Origin: Rhodanobacter sp. MP7CTX1
GTDB lineage: Bacteria > Pseudomonadota > Gammaproteobacteria > Xanthomonadales > Rhodanobacteraceae
DNA: 64,000 nucleotides
Direction: 5' to 3'
NCBI RefSeq assembly: GCF_014205795.1
Contig: NZ_JACHCN010000004.1
Span: 137,028-201,027, forward strand
The notes below the pieces were generated by a model that worked only from the letters and a program-made list of their open reading frames with translations, had not been told where the DNA came from and searched no databases. Below are positions 35,294 to 43,799 of the stretch, one piece after another (position 1 is the first letter of the stretch; each line of letters opens with the position of its first letter). The position numbers and the translations under genes were made by a program.

Positions 35294-36394
35294 CTAATTA
35301 GCCAGTGTCGCCTTGGCCTGGCTGTCCGCAAGCAGCGCCTGCAACTGCAACTCGCGCTTCGCCTTGGGCAATTTTGCCAGCGCCCGCACGCTGGCATAAA
35401 ACGCCGGCCAGCTGCCCTCGGCACGCTGGAACAGCACGCCGAAGGAAGGCGTCCACTGTTCGTACAGACCGAACGGCAACAGCCGCGCGTTGTTGATGGG
35501 TGCAGCCACCCAGGCGTCGTAGGCGTGTTCGTGCGGCCAGTCGCGATCACGCCATAGCTGATACTGCTGGCGAAACGCCGCAATCTCGCTCTGCTTGCCC
35601 GCCTCCATCGCCGGCTCGCCCAAGCCGCTGGCATACAGGGTTTTCAGGCGCTCGCGCAGATCCAGTACGAGCCGGGTGAATCCGGCATCCATCCCCTGCG
35701 TGCGGTCGTCCTGAGCCGGCAAACCACGTGACTGCCGCCATTCGCGCAAGCCTTCGGCCTGCACGAACGTGGCAAAGGATTCGTTGAACGCGGTGTCGTC
35801 CTTCACGTAGATCAGCTGGTGTGACAGCTCGTGGAAGATCGTGCTGTCCAGCTCGTCGTCGTCCCAGCGCAACATGCTGCTGAGGATCGGGTCGGCGAAC
35901 CAGCCGAGAGTGGAATAGGCCGGCACGCCGCCGATCTCGACGTCGTAGCCGTGCTGCTGCAGCCGCGCCACCTCGGCTTTCGCGGTCGCTTCGTTGAAGT
36001 AGCCACGATAGGCTACACAGCCGGCAATCGGGAAACAGTACAGCACCGGGTCTACGGAATAGCGTGGCGCGGCAAACACATTCCACACCACATATTCCCG
36101 GTGCAGATCGACATAGCTGGTGTAACTGCGATTGTGCGGCAATCCCAATCGCTGCGATGCGAACTCGCGCGCCTGCTGCGCCAGTCGCAGCCGTGCCGCC
36201 AGCCTTGGGTTGGTCGCTGGATCCTGGACGATCGCGCTCACTGCGCGCCGGCGAAATACCAGTTCACTCTGTCCGTGTGCCGCCTGCGCGTAGTAACGCA
36301 CGCTGCTGCAGGCGCAAAGCACAAGGCCCACCGCCGAGATGGCGATGAGCCTTGGAAACGAAGTGAGCAACTCTGCGAACCGATAGGAGGGCAT
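35294..36394 (-). CDS. Predicted aminopeptidase lipoprotein (Aminopep family)
   Basis: The 366-residue protein has an N-terminal hydrophobic segment with lipobox VLCAC near 25-29. The zinc motif HELSHQ lies near 188 and is followed by a downstream Glu (FNESFATFV) for a gluzincin-like site. This pattern is the putative aminopeptidase family PF10023/COG4324. It probably acts in the periplasm on peptides. It converges on the cytochrome c gene. Confidence 0.88.
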   Translation of the reverse strand: MPSYRFAELLTSFPRLIAISAVGLVLCACSSVRYYAQAAHGQSELVFRRRAVSAIVQDPATNPRLAARLRLAQQAREFASQRLGLPHNRSYTSYVDLHREYVVWNVFAAPRYSVDPVLYCFPIAGCVAYRGYFNEATAKAEVARLQQHGYDVEIGGVPAYSTLGWFADPILSSMLRWDDDELDSTIFHELSHQLIYVKDDTAFNESFATFVQAEGLREWRQSRGLPAQDDRTQGMDAGFTRLVLDLRERLKTLYASGLGEPAMEAGKQSEIAAFRQQYQLWRDRDWPHEHAYDAWVAAPINNARLLPFGLYEQWTPSFGVLFQRAEGSWPAFYASVRALAKLPKAKRELQLQALLADSQAKATLAN

Positions 36395-36460
36395 GCCACG
36401 ATTGTGCCCCAGCTGTCAGTTCATGTCCTGGCGAGACGGCTCGCGCGAACACTTGCCGCG

Positions 36461-36823
36461 CTAGTGATGGCCCATGGAGCCATGCGAACTGGACGCCGGA
36501 TGTCCTTGTCCGGCATGACCGCCGCCGCCGTGGTAATAACCACGACCGCCGCCGTACCAGCGGCCCCCGCGCCAATAGCCGCCACCGCCGTAGTACCCGC
36601 CGTAAAATCCAAATCCGCAGCAGCCGTAATAGCCGTACCCCGGCCCGTAATAACCGTAACCGTAATAGGGGTAGTAGCCGGGCGAGGCGTAATAACCTGT
36701 GCCGTAGTAGACATCACCGTTGTAGCCGGTACTGCGCACGTAACTGTAGCCCGGGTCGTAGTAACAGCCCGACAGCGTCGTGACAGCGACAACCAGGACA
36801 AGACAGGCCAACAGGCGTTTCAT
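36461..36823 (-). CDS. Gly/Tyr-rich small lipoprotein
   Basis: The 120-residue protein has a signal with lipobox LSGC (Cys at 20) followed by a sequence that is almost entirely Gly and Tyr, including several GYYG-type repeats, then a Gly/His/Ser-rich end. Such low-complexity envelope proteins occur next to other secreted proteins in Xanthomonadaceae and have no known role. Strand composition is uneven (long runs of CC, GTA and ATA codons on the opposite strand), which fits the repetitive coding. Confidence 0.72.
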   Translation of the reverse strand: MKRLLACLVLVVAVTTLSGCYYDPGYSYVRSTGYNGDVYYGTGYYASPGYYPYYGYGYYGPGYGYYGCCGFGFYGGYYGGGGYWRGGRWYGGGRGYYHGGGGHAGQGHPASSSHGSMGHH

Positions 36824-36948
36824 GATCGGTCTCCAGCGGGAGTGACGGCCTACATTAAGACACGACGCTTGAATGCGTACTGAGTTTTCGGCGCGTCACC
36901 CATCGCTCGTTTATCCGCCAGCCATGTGCCGACAGCCCAGCGGTGATG

Positions 36949-37620
36949 TCAGCCCTTGCGCTTCTGTTGCTCGCCGCGCTCGTGGGCCAGCGCGTGGCCA
37001 TAGGCAGCCTCACTGGACAAGCCTTTGTTGGTCGTCGCATTGGCCGCATGGACGTCATCTGAACCGTTCGGGGTCTGCGCGGCTCCCGGCCAGCTAGGCC
37101 CTTGCCGCACGCGTTCCTGCTTGGCTTCCAACACCGCCTGGATGTGCGCCACGGCCTCGGCCGGGCTGATGTGTTTGATCGGTGCGTCAGCCCGTGTACG
37201 CCTACTGACTTTGCCGCTAGCGGCCTTCTTGCCCGCTGGCTTGACTGAAGTGGGCTTCGCCGCCGGCCTTTTCAGGGCTTTGCTGGCGGCAGCGGTCTTC
37301 GGCACGGCCTTTTTCAGTGCCGCTTTGCTTGCTGCGTTACCAGCAACTTTCCTGATCGACTCTTTGCCGGCTGGGCGCTTGGCCGCAGATTTTTTGGCCG
37401 CAGCCTTCTTCGCCACGGCTTTCTTCAGCGTGGGCTTCTTCACCGCGGGTTTCTTTGCGACCGCTTTCTTCGCTGCTGACTTTGGAGCGGCAGTCTTCTT
37501 GACTGCGGCCTTGCGCGGCGCAGTCGTGCTTCGCGCCGTCATTTTCCTGATAGCTGCTTTTTTAGCCGATGCTTTCTTTGCCGTGGATTTCTTCGCAACC
37601 GACTTTCGGGTCGTAGCCAT
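36949..37620 (-). CDS. Lys/Ala/Pro-rich histone H1-like protein
   Basis: The 223-residue protein consists for its first 150 residues of AKK/AKKA-type repeats, like histone H1 C-terminal tails, bacterial AlgP/Hc1-type proteins and other DNA-compacting proteins. The last 70 residues are less biased (HISPAEAVAHIQAVLEAKQERV) and may fold. DNA binding is inferred from charge alone. It stands alone between the Gly/Tyr-rich lipoprotein and the rhomboid gene. Confidence 0.8.
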   Translation of the reverse strand: MATTRKSVAKKSTAKKASAKKAAIRKMTARSTTAPRKAAVKKTAAPKSAAKKAVAKKPAVKKPTLKKAVAKKAAAKKSAAKRPAGKESIRKVAGNAASKAALKKAVPKTAAASKALKRPAAKPTSVKPAGKKAASGKVSRRTRADAPIKHISPAEAVAHIQAVLEAKQERVRQGPSWPGAAQTPNGSDDVHAANATTNKGLSSEAAYGHALAHERGEQQKRKG

Positions 37621-37755
37621 GCGTTCGTTCTCCTGCGGTGATCAAGGGGATCGAGGCCAGTATGCACGCCTCGATACCGTAGATCATCATCAACAGCGTG
37701 ACGCATCCGTCATGATGCAGTGCTCAAGCAAGCGTAACGAATCTCAGCGCGCAAG

Positions 37756-38364
37756 TTATCGGATGCCCGGATTCAACAGCGCGCTTAGAAAATACGGAAG
37801 CACGCGCGGATCCACCAACAGCGTGAATGCCACGCCATACGCGGCACCCCAAAGATGCGCGCTGTGGTTGATGTTGCCCTGCCCGCGCCGATCCATGTAG
37901 ATCGAGTAGCCGGTGTACAGCAGTGCATAGACGATCGCCGGCATCGGTATCACCAGCACGATGATCCGCTGCCATGGCTCGAGCAGGATGTACGAAAACA
38001 GCACGGCCGAAACCGCGCCGGATGCACCGAGGCTGCGGTAGTTCGGGTTAGTGCGATTCTTCAGGTAAGTCGGCAGGATCGAAATCACCAGACCGCCGAT
38101 ATAGAACAGCACGAAACCGAAATTGCCCAGCCGCGCAGCGAAAAACCCTTCCATTTCCTGACCAAAGAAATACAGGGTGAACATGTTGAACAGCAGGTGT
38201 CCAAAATCCGCATGCACCAGTCCGTAAGTCACCAGCCGATGGTATTCGCGCTGTTTGGTGATCGCTGGCGGCCAAAGAATCAGGTCATTCATCAGCCGGC
38301 TGTTTTTGAATGCCATGAACGAGACGATGCAGGTAATGGCGATGATGATCAGGGTGATCGGCAT
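37756..38364 (-). CDS. Rhomboid family intramembrane serine protease
   Basis: The 202-residue membrane protein has six hydrophobic helices. The catalytic dyad is Ser 115 in GASG (113-116) and His 170 in HLWGAAYG. An Asn in HLLFNMFTL near 60 is placed for the oxyanion hole. ATG 38364 (MPITLIIIAITC) is chosen over a frame to 38478 that adds 38 hydrophilic residues without features. Substrates are unknown. Confidence 0.92.
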   Translation of the reverse strand: MPITLIIIAITCIVSFMAFKNSRLMNDLILWPPAITKQREYHRLVTYGLVHADFGHLLFNMFTLYFFGQEMEGFFAARLGNFGFVLFYIGGLVISILPTYLKNRTNPNYRSLGASGAVSAVLFSYILLEPWQRIIVLVIPMPAIVYALLYTGYSIYMDRRGQGNINHSAHLWGAAYGVAFTLLVDPRVLPYFLSALLNPGIR

Positions 38365-38546
38365 GAACGGTTCCGCGACGGGTAAGCAAAGCTCGCCATC
38401 TTGGCGCCCGGGCGCTGTCTTGTCGACTTTGCCGGGCGGCCCATCGCTTCGCTGCAAGCCCCGAAGTGGATTGGCCACTGCCCAGAACGGCGCGGCGTGA
38501 CTATCATGCGTGAGTTTGCCCGTTCTATCGCCGCCTGACGGATATC

Positions 38547-39431
38547 ATGATTTCGCTTCGCTACCTGCATCTGGATGTTTTTGCCGCCACCCTTGGCGGT
38601 GGCAATCACCTTGGCGTGGTGATCGGCGCCGCCGACTGGAGCGCCGATGAAATGCAGCGTTTCGCACGCTGGACAGCGCTGGTCGAAACCACATTTCTGC
38701 TTCCTGCAAACGATCCGAAAGCCAGCTATCGCCTGCGTATCTTCACCCCGCACAAAGAGATCCCATTCGCCGGCCACCCCAGCATTGGCAGTGCGCATGC
38801 GGCGCTGGAATGCGGCACTGCCGAGCCGCGCGATGGCCTGTTATGGCAGGAGTGTGGTGCTGGCGTGCTGCCGATCCGCGTGGAGGGCAGCGGCGCCAGC
38901 CGCGAACTTTTGTTGAAGTCGCCCGGCGAGCGCGTAGTGAAAACGGGCCTCGACGCGCACTCCATGCTACCGGCGGCGCTCGCCGGTATCGACCTGGGCG
39001 TGCTGCCGCCAGCCCTGGTCGATGGTGGTCGCCGCTGGTGGCTGGCCGAGGTCTTGGACGAGGCTAGCCTACGCGCGTGGAAGCCTGACCATAAGGCGAT
39101 CGGCGCGTTGGCGCAGGCTAGCGACAGCATGGGTCTATGCGTGTTTGCACGAAGCGCCGGCACTGACTATCAGTTGGTAGTACGTGCCTTCCCGGCCGGC
39201 GTTGGCATCGTCGAGGATCCCGCCTCCGGTGCTGCCAACGGATTGATCGCCGCCTATATCGCCCGCGCCGAACCGGACGGTGCACTAGCCCATGGCTACC
39301 ACGTCAGTCAGGGGCGCGAGATGGGCCACGACGCCCGCTTGATCGCGCGCATCGAAGGCGATGCGGTGTGGACCGGTGGGCGAAGCCATATCGTGATCGA
39401 CGGCACGCTGGACTGGCGCCCACTTGGCTGA
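38547..39431 (+). CDS. PhzF family protein
   Basis: The 294-residue protein has the diaminopimelate-epimerase-like double fold. PhzF marks include FTPHKEIPFAGHPSIGSAHA in the first half and EDPASGAANGLIAAY in the second. PhzF isomerises a phenazine precursor, but no phenazine genes are near, and most genomic PhzF paralogues act on other substrates. The start ATG 38547 lies just after CGGATATC. It is divergent from the rhomboid gene. Confidence 0.88.
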   Translation: MISLRYLHLDVFAATLGGGNHLGVVIGAADWSADEMQRFARWTALVETTFLLPANDPKASYRLRIFTPHKEIPFAGHPSIGSAHAALECGTAEPRDGLLWQECGAGVLPIRVEGSGASRELLLKSPGERVVKTGLDAHSMLPAALAGIDLGVLPPALVDGGRRWWLAEVLDEASLRAWKPDHKAIGALAQASDSMGLCVFARSAGTDYQLVVRAFPAGVGIVEDPASGAANGLIAAYIARAEPDGALAHGYHVSQGREMGHDARLIARIEGDAVWTGGRSHIVIDGTLDWRPLG

Positions 39432-39473
39432 ACCGGCTGTGGACTGAAACCCATGAGGGTCGCCAGGCATGCC

Positions 39474-40367
39474 TTACGACGGTTGTTCGCGCTCGTCCAG
39501 ATGCGCCCGACGCGCAGCGACCAGCGCGAGGGCTGACCAGTCCAGCTCCGCATCGCCGGCCGCCAGCGCTTCCAGCAAGCCGTCGCGCAACACACCGGCA
39601 AAGGGTAGCGGTACGCGTGCCGTCGAGGCAGCTGTCAAGGCGAGTTCGACATCCTTCAGCCCGAGCGGCAAGCTCATTCCGGCCGGCTTGAAGCGCTGCT
39701 CGGCAATCAGCTTGCCATAAATCTGGTAAGCCGGCGAAGCGAACAGGGTGCTGGTCATCACCTCAAGAAAATCAGCCGCACTGACGCCGAAAGCACGCGT
39801 CAGCGCCGTCGCTTCAGCCATGCTTTCGATCGCCGATGCGAGCATGAAGTTGCCGGCGATCTTCACCACGTTGGCGCGCTCGGGCGCATCGCCCATCGGC
39901 CACAGCTTGCTGCCCATCGCCTCCAGCAACGGTCGCACGCGCTCGATCGCGGCAGGACTACCGGCCGCAAGAATATTCAGCTTCGCCGCGGCCGCCACGT
40001 CCGGACGTCCGAACACCGGCGCGGCGATATAGTCCAGGCCACGCTTGGCGTGCTCGGCAGCCAGTTCCTTCGCCAGCGCCACCGAGATCGTCGAGTGATT
40101 CACATGCACGGTGCCGCGATCCATCGCATCCAGCAGTCCGCCATCGAGGAAGACCTCACGCACGGCCTGATCGTTGGCCAGCATGCTGCACAGCACATCG
40201 CCCTGCGCAGCCCGGTCCGCGGTGCGCGCCACCTTGGCACCCAGCGATGCGAGCGGCTCGGTGGCGGCCGCGGAACGATTCCACACCGTCAACGTATGGC
40301 CAGCGGCAATCAGGTTGCTCGCCATTGCGCTACCCATCGCGCCAAGTCCGATAAATCCTACTTTCAT
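39474..40367 (-). CDS. NAD(P)-dependent beta-hydroxyacid dehydrogenase (HIBADH-like)
   Basis: The 297-residue protein belongs to the 3-hydroxyisobutyrate/tartronate-semialdehyde dehydrogenase and glyoxylate-reductase family. The dinucleotide motif GLGAMGSAMA is at 7-16, the substrate motif appears in APVFGRPD, and the catalytic Lys in VVKIAGNFM near 172. ATG 40367 (MKVGFIGLG) is the standard start; the frame continues upstream but without family signal. Substrate not determinable. Confidence 0.92.
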   Translation of the reverse strand: MKVGFIGLGAMGSAMASNLIAAGHTLTVWNRSAAATEPLASLGAKVARTADRAAQGDVLCSMLANDQAVREVFLDGGLLDAMDRGTVHVNHSTISVALAKELAAEHAKRGLDYIAAPVFGRPDVAAAAKLNILAAGSPAAIERVRPLLEAMGSKLWPMGDAPERANVVKIAGNFMLASAIESMAEATALTRAFGVSAADFLEVMTSTLFASPAYQIYGKLIAEQRFKPAGMSLPLGLKDVELALTAASTARVPLPFAGVLRDGLLEALAAGDAELDWSALALVAARRAHLDEREQPS

Positions 40368-40456
40368 ACGGGTTCCTTCATCGTTGATTGCGGGCAGTGA
40401 AGCATTCAACACGTTCACGACGTGCGAAAGCGGAAGCGTCCAGAGGCGAGGAATAC

Positions 40457-41635
40457 CTACACCACCTCGCCCGCCGCTTGCCCCGAAGCCCATGCCCACT
40501 GGAAGTTGTAGCCGCCCAACCATCCGGTGACATCGACCACTTCGCCGATGAAATAAAGCCCTGAAACAAGCTTCGATTGCATCGTGCTGGAGGACAGGCC
40601 GTCGGTGTCGACACCGCCGAGTGTCACCTCGGCGGTGCGGTAGCCTTCGGTGCCGCTGGCGGTGATCGGCCACGCGTTGAGCTGCGCGCCGATCTGCGTC
40701 AATTCGGCCTCGCGATACTGGCGCATCGGGCGGCTCTCGAACCATTGCTCGCACAGGCGCTGCGCCAGCCGCTTGGGCAGCGCATCGCCAAGCACGGTTT
40801 TCAGTTCGGCCGCTGGCCGTGCCCCACGCTGTTCGACAAGCCACACGCCGACATCCTGATCCGGCAACAGGTCGATGCGCAGATCGTCGCCCGGCTGCCA
40901 ATAAGAGGAAATCTGCAGGATCGCCGGCCCGCTGATACCGCGATGGGTGAAGAGCAGTCCCGCCCGAAAACTTTGCTTGCCAACCCGCGCTTCCACCATC
41001 GGCAGCGCAACACCGGCCAGATCCTGGTAGTGCTCCTGATGCTTGCCGCTCAAGGTCAGCGGTACCAGGCCCGCGCGTATCGGCAGCACCGTGTGGCCGA
41101 ACTGGCGCGCCAGTTCGTAACCGAAGCCGCTGGCACCCATGCTCGGAATCGACAGGCCGCCGCTGGCCACCACCAGCGACTCGGCGTGCACTTCGCCACG
41201 CGCGGTGAACACGCTGAAGCCTTCAGGCGTTTTGCGCACCCGCTGCACCCCGCAATTCGCCTCGATCGTCACGCCGGACTCGGCGCACTCGTCCAGCAAC
41301 ATGCGCACGATCTGCTTGGACGAGTCATCGCAAAACAGCTGGCCGAGTTCCTTCTCGTGATACGCGATGCGATGCTTCTCGACCAGCGCGATGAAGTCGG
41401 CAGGCGTATAGCGCGCCAGTGCGGACTTGGCGAAATGCGGATTCGCCGACAGGTACTGGCCCGGGGTGACGCCGAGGTTGGTGAAATTGCAGCGCCCACC
41501 ACCGGACATCAGGATCTTCTTGCCCACCTTGTTCGCATGATCGACCGCCAATATCCGGCGCCCGCGTTGGCCCGCCGCGAGAGCACACATCAGTCCGGCG
41601 GCGCCGGCACCGATGATCAATACGTCCACTTTCAT
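40457..41635 (-). CDS. HI0933/YhiN-family flavoprotein
   Basis: The 392-residue protein is a predicted FAD-dependent oxidoreductase of the YhiN/HI0933 family. It shows the FAD Rossmann motif IIGAGAAGL at 6-14, KILMSGGGRCNFTN at about 40-53, and a C-terminal GGVDT...YFIGEVVDVTG.LGGYNFQWAWASG segment unique to the family. Function is not established; related proteins are linked to tRNA or quinone chemistry only by speculation. ATG 41635 is chosen. Confidence 0.93.
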   Translation of the reverse strand: MKVDVLIIGAGAAGLMCALAAGQRGRRILAVDHANKVGKKILMSGGGRCNFTNLGVTPGQYLSANPHFAKSALARYTPADFIALVEKHRIAYHEKELGQLFCDDSSKQIVRMLLDECAESGVTIEANCGVQRVRKTPEGFSVFTARGEVHAESLVVASGGLSIPSMGASGFGYELARQFGHTVLPIRAGLVPLTLSGKHQEHYQDLAGVALPMVEARVGKQSFRAGLLFTHRGISGPAILQISSYWQPGDDLRIDLLPDQDVGVWLVEQRGARPAAELKTVLGDALPKRLAQRLCEQWFESRPMRQYREAELTQIGAQLNAWPITASGTEGYRTAEVTLGGVDTDGLSSSTMQSKLVSGLYFIGEVVDVTGWLGGYNFQWAWASGQAAGEVV

Positions 41636-41752
41636 TCCGCCATCGCCTTCATCCTGATTTGCGTCGCCGCGCGGCATTATCCACCCACGACCTCGCGCTG
41701 CATCGCTTACACTGGCCTACTGCCCCTCCACCACTTTCCGAGAATTGTCGCC

Positions 41753-42235
41753 ATGCCCTCCTTCGACGTGATCTCCGAAGTCGACAAGCACGAACTGACC
41801 AACGCGGTCGATCAGGCCAACCGTGAGCTGTCCACCCGCTTCGACTTCAAGGGCTCGGACGCGAACTTCACGCTTGACGAGTTCGTCATCACGCAGAGCG
41901 CTCCAAGCGAATTCCAGTTGCAGCAGATGCTGGACATCCTGCGCGGCCGACTGGTCGCGCGAAAGATCGACATCCGCGCACTGGACGCCGCCGATCCCGA
42001 AGTGAACCTGGGCGGCGCGCGGCAGAAAATCACCATCAAGCAGGGCATCGAACAGCCGGTGGCAAAGAAGCTGGTCGCGTCGCTGAAGGAAGCCAAGCTC
42101 AAGGTCGAAGCGCAGATCAATGGCGAAAAGCTGCGCGTCACCGGCAAGAAACGCGACGATCTGCAGGAGGCCATGGCGGTATTGCGCAAGGCCGACGTCG
42201 AGCTGCCGCTGCAGTTCGACAACTTCCGCGACTGA
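41753..42235 (+). CDS. yajQ: YajQ family cyclic-di-GMP-binding protein
   Basis: In Xanthomonas campestris the YajQ homologue binds cyclic di-GMP and relieves repression by a LysR regulator to control virulence and biofilm genes. The 160-residue protein starts MPSFDVISEVD and shows RFDFKGSDANF and the C-terminal LPLQFDNFRD. A longer plus-strand frame reaching back to 40577 is only the shadow of the HI0933 gene. It is divergent from the HI0933 gene by 117 bp. Confidence 0.96.
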   Translation: MPSFDVISEVDKHELTNAVDQANRELSTRFDFKGSDANFTLDEFVITQSAPSEFQLQQMLDILRGRLVARKIDIRALDAADPEVNLGGARQKITIKQGIEQPVAKKLVASLKEAKLKVEAQINGEKLRVTGKKRDDLQEAMAVLRKADVELPLQFDNFRD

Positions 42236-42280
42236 TCCAGATTCCCCCCTCCCCTACAGCAGGGGAAGGAGCGCAAGTCG

Positions 42281-42943
42281 TCAAGCCCTGGAAAGCAACC
42301 GGCCGCCCATCGCGGCATTCGCAGCCACGACCAGGGTCACCGCCAGTGCATGTGTCAGCAGATCGGTCGCGGCGGCATCGTAGGCGTGGCAGATCTCCAG
42401 CAGGCTGGCCGACGCGGCGGCGCTGGCCAGACCCACCATGACGGCCGTCAGTATCGGCCGCAACGGGAAGGCGCGACGCAGCAGCACGATCAGCAACGCC
42501 GACAGCGGAATCGAGAAAGTGATGATGAACACCAGGCAGTCGCTGGACTGATGCAGGCTGGTGATGTGGGTTCCCGGCTCGATCAAGACGCTAAGGCAGC
42601 CCAGGCCACTGGCGCCAATCCACAGCAACGCGCCGGGCAACGGCAACCAGGCCCACAGGCCGCGCTGTCCCGGCACGCTGAGTGCGAATGCGGCCCACGC
42701 CGCGCAGATCGTGGTCACCACCGCACCGACACCGGCCCACGCCAGATCCGGCGCCGCGCTCCAGCGGCGCTCCATGCCACTCATGCCGTAATGCATCAAC
42801 AACACCGCCGCGATCGCAGCCACCACCAGCAGCCAGCCGGCCGTGCGCAGCCACGGCGGCAACAGCCGCCGTACCGGCACCAGTCCGCTGCCTAGCTGGC
42901 CGATCAATGCCGCATGTGATCGTTGGTCAGGCATGGTGTTCAC
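42281..42943 (-). CDS. nrsF: NrsF-type (DUF1109) membrane anti-sigma factor
   Basis: The 220-residue protein has six hydrophobic helices (about 35-52, 67-88, 95-120, 136-158, 162-183 and 195-214) and the DUF1109 layout. The four cysteines are at 80, 116, 136 and 185; the last two, in SSDCLVF and LEICH, fall where NrsF of Caulobacter has cysteines important for release of SigF. It overlaps the sigma gene by four bases (GTGA), so it is translated together with it. It holds the sigma factor at the membrane until an oxidising or metal signal acts; the exact signal is inferred from relatives. Confidence 0.9.
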   Translation of the reverse strand: MNTMPDQRSHAALIGQLGSGLVPVRRLLPPWLRTAGWLLVVAAIAAVLLMHYGMSGMERRWSAAPDLAWAGVGAVVTTICAAWAAFALSVPGQRGLWAWLPLPGALLWIGASGLGCLSVLIEPGTHITSLHQSSDCLVFIITFSIPLSALLIVLLRRAFPLRPILTAVMVGLASAAASASLLEICHAYDAAATDLLTHALAVTLVVAANAAMGGRLLSRA

Positions 42944-43605
42944 AGTTCTCCATGGAAACGCTCGCGCAGCGCTTTCAGCGCGCGATGCAGGTTCACTTTC
43001 AAGGCGCCGGTGTTGCGCCCGGTGAGTTCAGCCGTCTCGCTCAACGAGCGCTCGCGCAGACCCAACTGCTCCACGGCTTCACGCTGACCCGGCGGCAACT
43101 CGGCAATTGCCGCACGCAGGCGCCGCGCCCGTTGCTCGCTTTCGGTGGCGGCGCTGGCATCGTCGACATCGGGATGGCGATCCAGCGCAAATTCGTCGTG
43201 CACCTCCCGACTGCCGCGCCGACCGCGGCTGCGCAGTGCATCGATCGCGCGACGGCTCGCAATCGCGCTGAGCCACGCATCGTACGAACGACTCGGGTCG
43301 TAGGTGTGGCGCACGCGATCCACCGTGATCAGGGTTTCCTGCACCACATCGTCGAGCTGATCCGGCGAGACGCCCTGTCGCCGTGCCGCCGCGCGTATCA
43401 GCGCGATCGAATCGGCCAGCACTTTTTCGTAGGCGCGCCGGTCGCCGGCCTGGGCAGCCGCCATCCACGCCGCCCGACGCTGATCGGGCGAGTCGCTGTT
43501 ACTTACAGCGGCGGATTCGGCTGACACGGTCTGTTTGACACTCGCCCATAGGGAAAGGTCACTATCTAGACCCATGAAGCCGGTTGCGGTCAAGGCTTGC
43601 GGCAT
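42940..43605 (-). CDS. sigF: ECF-type sigma factor, SigF-like
   Basis: The 221-residue protein has region 2 (LDDVVQETLITVDRVRHTY, ending RRAIDALRSR) and region 4 (LPPGQREAVEQL, ETAELTGRNTGALKVNLHRALKALR). The ATG at 43605 is chosen because GGAG precedes it by five bases (43611-43614) and because a longer frame to 43653 would start inside the promoter described below. Gene order sigma then DUF1109 partner is the SigF/NrsF arrangement. Control is probably autoregulatory, since the promoter upstream matches SigF sites. Confidence 0.92.
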   Translation of the reverse strand: MPQALTATGFMGLDSDLSLWASVKQTVSAESAAVSNSDSPDQRRAAWMAAAQAGDRRAYEKVLADSIALIRAAARRQGVSPDQLDDVVQETLITVDRVRHTYDPSRSYDAWLSAIASRRAIDALRSRGRRGSREVHDEFALDRHPDVDDASAATESEQRARRLRAAIAELPPGQREAVEQLGLRERSLSETAELTGRNTGALKVNLHRALKALRERFHGEL

Positions 43606-43636
43606 CTCCGCTCCAGATCGGGGATTCACAGGGGCA

Positions 43637-43662
43637 TTCGCCGCATCCGGCACCGGAGTTAC
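43637..43662 (-). promoter_or_regulatory. SigF-type promoter upstream of sigF-nrsF
   Basis: On the minus strand, GTAACT (43662-43657), a 16-base spacer and CGAA (43640-43637) stand about 32 bases before the sigF start. This fits the SigF consensus GTAACC-N16-CGAA reported for Caulobacter with one difference in the -35 box. Confidence 0.8.
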
Positions 43663-43742
43663 TTCGTACCTGGATCAGCACAAGGGATCGTTGCTGGCAC
43701 TGGCGCTGAAAACCACCGCCGCGCGGTGCAATCTCGCCCGAA

Positions 43743-43768
43743 GTAACCGCAACCAACCTTACTGCGAA
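43743..43768 (+). promoter_or_regulatory. SigF-type promoter upstream of dipZ-msrB
   Basis: GTAACC (43743-43748), a 16-base spacer and CGAA (43765-43768) lie 31 bases before the dipZ start. This is an exact match to the SigF consensus and mirrors the promoter on the opposite strand. Confidence 0.85.
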
Positions 43769-43799
43769 TAGACATGCAACCCCAACGGATAACGCTCCC

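Noticed and set aside
40577-41752. Long plus-strand frame joined in frame to yajQ
   Set aside because: It is the antisense shadow of the HI0933-family gene. Only 41753-42235 matches YajQ.
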